DNA of 64,000 bases from contig JBFNEZ010000002.1 of the NCBI GenBank assembly GCA_040797825.1, positions 22,742 to 86,741 of the forward strand. The letters are read 5' to 3'. The notes below the pieces were generated by a model. It was given only the letters and a program-made list of their open reading frames with translations. It was not told where the DNA came from and searched no databases. This stretch comes from Geosporobacter sp040797825 (GTDB taxonomy: Bacteria; Bacillota; Clostridia; Peptostreptococcales; Thermotaleaceae). Each line of letters opens with the position of its first letter. Positions within the stretch are counted from its first letter, which is position 1. Made by a program: the position numbers and the translations under genes. Shown here in pieces: positions 62,124 through 64,000 of the stretch.

Positions 62124-63176
62124 ATGGAACCTTTGGCCGTTGTCACACGAAATGACTATATTGAAAGTATCCACTATGGCTACATCTGCATCACCAATGG
62201 AGCTGGAAAGGTCTTGTATGAACTTGGTAATTCAAATGTATCTATTTTTTTTCGTTCCTCAGCTAAACCCATACAGGTAATTCCCTTGCTTTTGTCGGGA
62301 GCAGCCCAGGCCTTTGATTTTTCACTGCAAGAAATTGCACTGGCTTGTGCCTCCCACAGTGGTCAATCCATTCATCAGAAGACTGCTCAGGAAATTTTAA
62401 ACAGGCTTCATCTAAATCCAAATCATCTTCATTGTGGCATCATGTTTCCTTACAACCCAGAGGAGAGCAAACGCTTAATTCAAAATAATGAGGAGCCTAC
62501 TGTTTTGCACTGCAGCTGTTCTGGAAAACACGCAGCTATGTTGGCCTTAGCAGCCTACCAGCAGTTACCCATTGAAACATATGAAAGCTTGGAACACCCT
62601 GTCCAGCAGCAAATTCTTCAAGCTATTGCTAACTTTGCTGAAATGAATCCTGCTGACATTCCAGTAGGCATTGATGGGTGTGGCGTTCCCATCTACCTGC
62701 TGCCCATTAAAAAAATTGCCCTCTCCTATGCAAATTTAATAAATGCTGCAAAGGATATAAATCACACTTGTTATCATGCCGCTAACATAGTTGTATCGGC
62801 TATGCAGACCTATCCTGAAATGGTCAGCGGAGAAGGAGAGTTCTGTACTGAACTGATGAAGCATACCCATCAAAAACTAATTGGAAAGGTAGGCTCTGAA
62901 GCTGTTTATTGTATGGGAATTAAGGAACAGGATTTAGGAATTTGCATTAAAATTGTAGATGGCAGTGAACGGGCAGTCTATCCAGTGGTTCTCCACCTTT
63001 TAAAACAACTTTGCATACTAACGGAAGATGAAGAAAAGATGCTTCAACCTTGGCTTTCTTCTCCCCTAAAGAACAATCTAAATGAAGTCATCGGTTCTAT
63101 TATCCCTGTTTTTAATATCCAACAGCCTCAAAATAGCCCTGTTCTTATTGGAAAGCATATAAAAGATATTTTATAG
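62124..63176 (+). CDS. Asparaginase II family protein, second copy
   Basis: A paralogue of about 350 residues of the preceding gene with the same blocks: FFRSSAKPIQVIPLLLSGA, CASHSGQSIH, CSCSGKHAAMLALAA and DGCGVPIY. Similarity is spread along the length, and the two have diverged considerably, so this is an old tandem duplication. The ATG at 62124 has GGAG 7 bases upstream; an ATG at 62118 overlaps the first copy's stop. The two genes are translationally coupled and may form a hetero-oligomer (inference). Confidence 0.9.
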   Translation: MEPLAVVTRNDYIESIHYGYICITNGAGKVLYELGNSNVSIFFRSSAKPIQVIPLLLSGAAQAFDFSLQEIALACASHSGQSIHQKTAQEILNRLHLNPNHLHCGIMFPYNPEESKRLIQNNEEPTVLHCSCSGKHAAMLALAAYQQLPIETYESLEHPVQQQILQAIANFAEMNPADIPVGIDGCGVPIYLLPIKKIALSYANLINAAKDINHTCYHAANIVVSAMQTYPEMVSGEGEFCTELMKHTHQKLIGKVGSEAVYCMGIKEQDLGICIKIVDGSERAVYPVVLHLLKQLCILTEDEEKMLQPWLSSPLKNNLNEVIGSIIPVFNIQQPQNSPVLIGKHIKDIL

Positions 63177-63216
63177 AAATAATAAAGGAAGAGCTGAAGC
63201 ATCTAAAGTAAGAAGA

Positions 63217-63246
63217 AGACAAGCCTAGCTTCATTAGGTCTTGTCT
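63217..63246 (+). terminator. Terminator of the asparaginase operon
   Basis: AGACAAG-CCTA pairs with TAGG-T-CTTGTCT (one bulge), followed by CCTTGTTT. It is of moderate strength. Confidence 0.6.
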
Positions 63247-63309
63247 CCTTGTTTACATATAGACAGTGTAAGACTAAGTTAAACTTATGATATTTCCCAT
63301 TAGCAAGAA

Positions 63310-63891
63310 TCATATGTCATAAGGCGGGTTGCAGGGTCTGCAACCCCTACTGTAACGTGCCATTATTAAGGAATCTCTATACATCCCATTTCCCATATTT
63401 ATATCCTCCACTAATCTTCCTTCTGTTACAAAGCCAAATCTTTCATATAGTCTTCTAGCTTTTTCATTTGTTGCATCTACTTGTAAACTAATTCTTCTAA
63501 AATTATTACCTTCTGCCCATTTTAAAAGCGTATCTAATAAACTAGATCCTATGCCTCTATTCCAGTATTGTTTCAATACGGACAATCCAAACTCTCCTTG
63601 ATGTCTGTATCTTTTCAGGTTATTACCTTGGAATCCCAGAGCTCCTACTATATTTCCATCTATCTCAGCGATAATATGCAGGGCTTGACTGTCTTCTAGC
63701 TTCTGACGAATAAATTCCTCTTCTTCATTAACTGTCATTCTAAATTCACCGGGTTCACGGAGTAAAAAATCCGTCTCTTCCTCTATCCTCTTGATGAAAT
63801 TTATTAGTGATGCAGCATCACTGACTTGAGAGCTTCGAATAATCCATTCTAGTTTTTTATTTATAATTTTATTAGCATCTAAAACTGTCAT
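63310..63891 (-). CDS. GNAT family N-acetyltransferase
   Basis: A 193-residue acetyl-CoA-dependent acetyltransferase of the RimJ/RimL-like group. Signature A reads QYWNRGIGSSLLDTLL near 108-123, and VDATNEKARRLYERFGF near 138-154 completes the fold. The natural end would be near DSLIMARY; the last dozen residues (SRGCRPCNPPYDI) are encoded by a hairpin repeat and look foreign, rich in Cys and Pro. The substrate is unknown. Confidence 0.88.
   Translation of the reverse strand: MTVLDANKIINKKLEWIIRSSQVSDAASLINFIKRIEEETDFLLREPGEFRMTVNEEEEFIRQKLEDSQALHIIAEIDGNIVGALGFQGNNLKRYRHQGEFGLSVLKQYWNRGIGSSLLDTLLKWAEGNNFRRISLQVDATNEKARRLYERFGFVTEGRLVEDINMGNGMYRDSLIMARYSRGCRPCNPPYDI
63321..63350. repeat. Hairpin repeat reading into the GNAT gene
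   Basis: GGGTTGCAG (63326-63334) and CTGCAACCC (63338-63346) form a 9-bp perfect stem with a 3-base loop, flanked by AAGGCGG and CCCCTAC. The same flanks and 3-base loop occur at 23887-23913. It overlaps the 3' end of the GNAT reading frame. Confidence 0.75.
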
Positions 63892-64000
63892 ACATTCATC
63901 CCCTCACCTTTTATTCTTCTAAATATATCAACACTTTAATGCATATAAATAACCTTTAATTCACATTTTCAGTAAAGCATAAAGTAACATAAGCAATTAT

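Noticed and set aside
1..64000. CRISPR array, tRNA, rRNA or prophage
   Set aside because: No regularly spaced repeats of CRISPR size, no cloverleaf or rRNA signature sequence and no phage genes were recognised on either strand.

Overview
The window is a chromosomal segment of a low-GC (roughly 36-40 % by eye), strictly anaerobic Firmicute of the class Clostridia. The basis is the set of [FeFe] hydrogenases, a selenocysteine formate dehydrogenase, tungstate uptake, rubrerythrin, HPr kinase, strong AGGAGG-type ribosome binding sites and compact U-tailed terminators. The gene set resembles Alkaliphilus/Natronincola-like organisms, but that placement is a guess. No rRNA, tRNA, CRISPR array, phage or transposase gene was seen.

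Region 1 (1-12.9 kb, minus strand) is a formate/tungsten-molybdenum island. A bifurcating-type formate dehydrogenase operon (hndA-hndB-hndC-like diaphorase genes plus an in-frame-UGA selenoprotein FdhA) is followed by mobA and fdhD. Next come a tungstate ABC transporter (tupABC), moeA and a MoeA fused to a periplasmic-binding-like domain. Between fdhD and tupA lies a leader with two tandem Moco/Tuco-type riboswitches. The first appears to act by transcription termination and the second by Shine-Dalgarno sequestration.

Region 2 (13.3-28.6 kb) holds two more copies of the diaphorase module, each ending in an [FeFe] hydrogenase gene. Between them lie a divergent sigma-54 activator, a MoaB/Mog protein, hprK and uvrC. 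The diaphorase copies of the formate dehydrogenase operon and of the adjacent hydrogenase operon share about 1.64 kb in which I see no base difference, so they were recently duplicated or converted. The third copy is divergent and has a Rex-like operator upstream.

Region 3 (28.8-37.1 kb) has a small secreted/anchored protein, uvrBA with a LexA-type box, a GAF-GGDEF protein and a PDZ membrane protein.

Region 4 (37.4-47.7 kb, plus strand) is a complete glycogen operon: glgB, glgC, glgD, glgA, glgP and a GH13 amylase/neopullulanase-like enzyme.

Region 5 (47.7-64 kb) is mostly housekeeping: CtpA protease, a class IV aminotransferase, rubrerythrin, MATE pump, MutY, nitroreductase, the FtsE-FtsX-M23 peptidase division/cell-wall cluster, 5-formyl-THF cyclo-ligase, a Lon-like protease, a PrcB-like membrane protein, two tandem asparaginases and a GNAT acetyltransferase. 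The GNAT C-terminus is supplied by a hairpin repeat. A related repeat forms part of an unusual array of five consecutive palindromes downstream of uvrC.

Taken together, the left half couples NAD(P)H, ferredoxin, H2 and formate through interchangeable diaphorase modules. The cofactor supply for the formate dehydrogenase (W/Mo uptake, MoeA, MobA, Mog, FdhD) is encoded around it and regulated by cofactor-sensing RNA.
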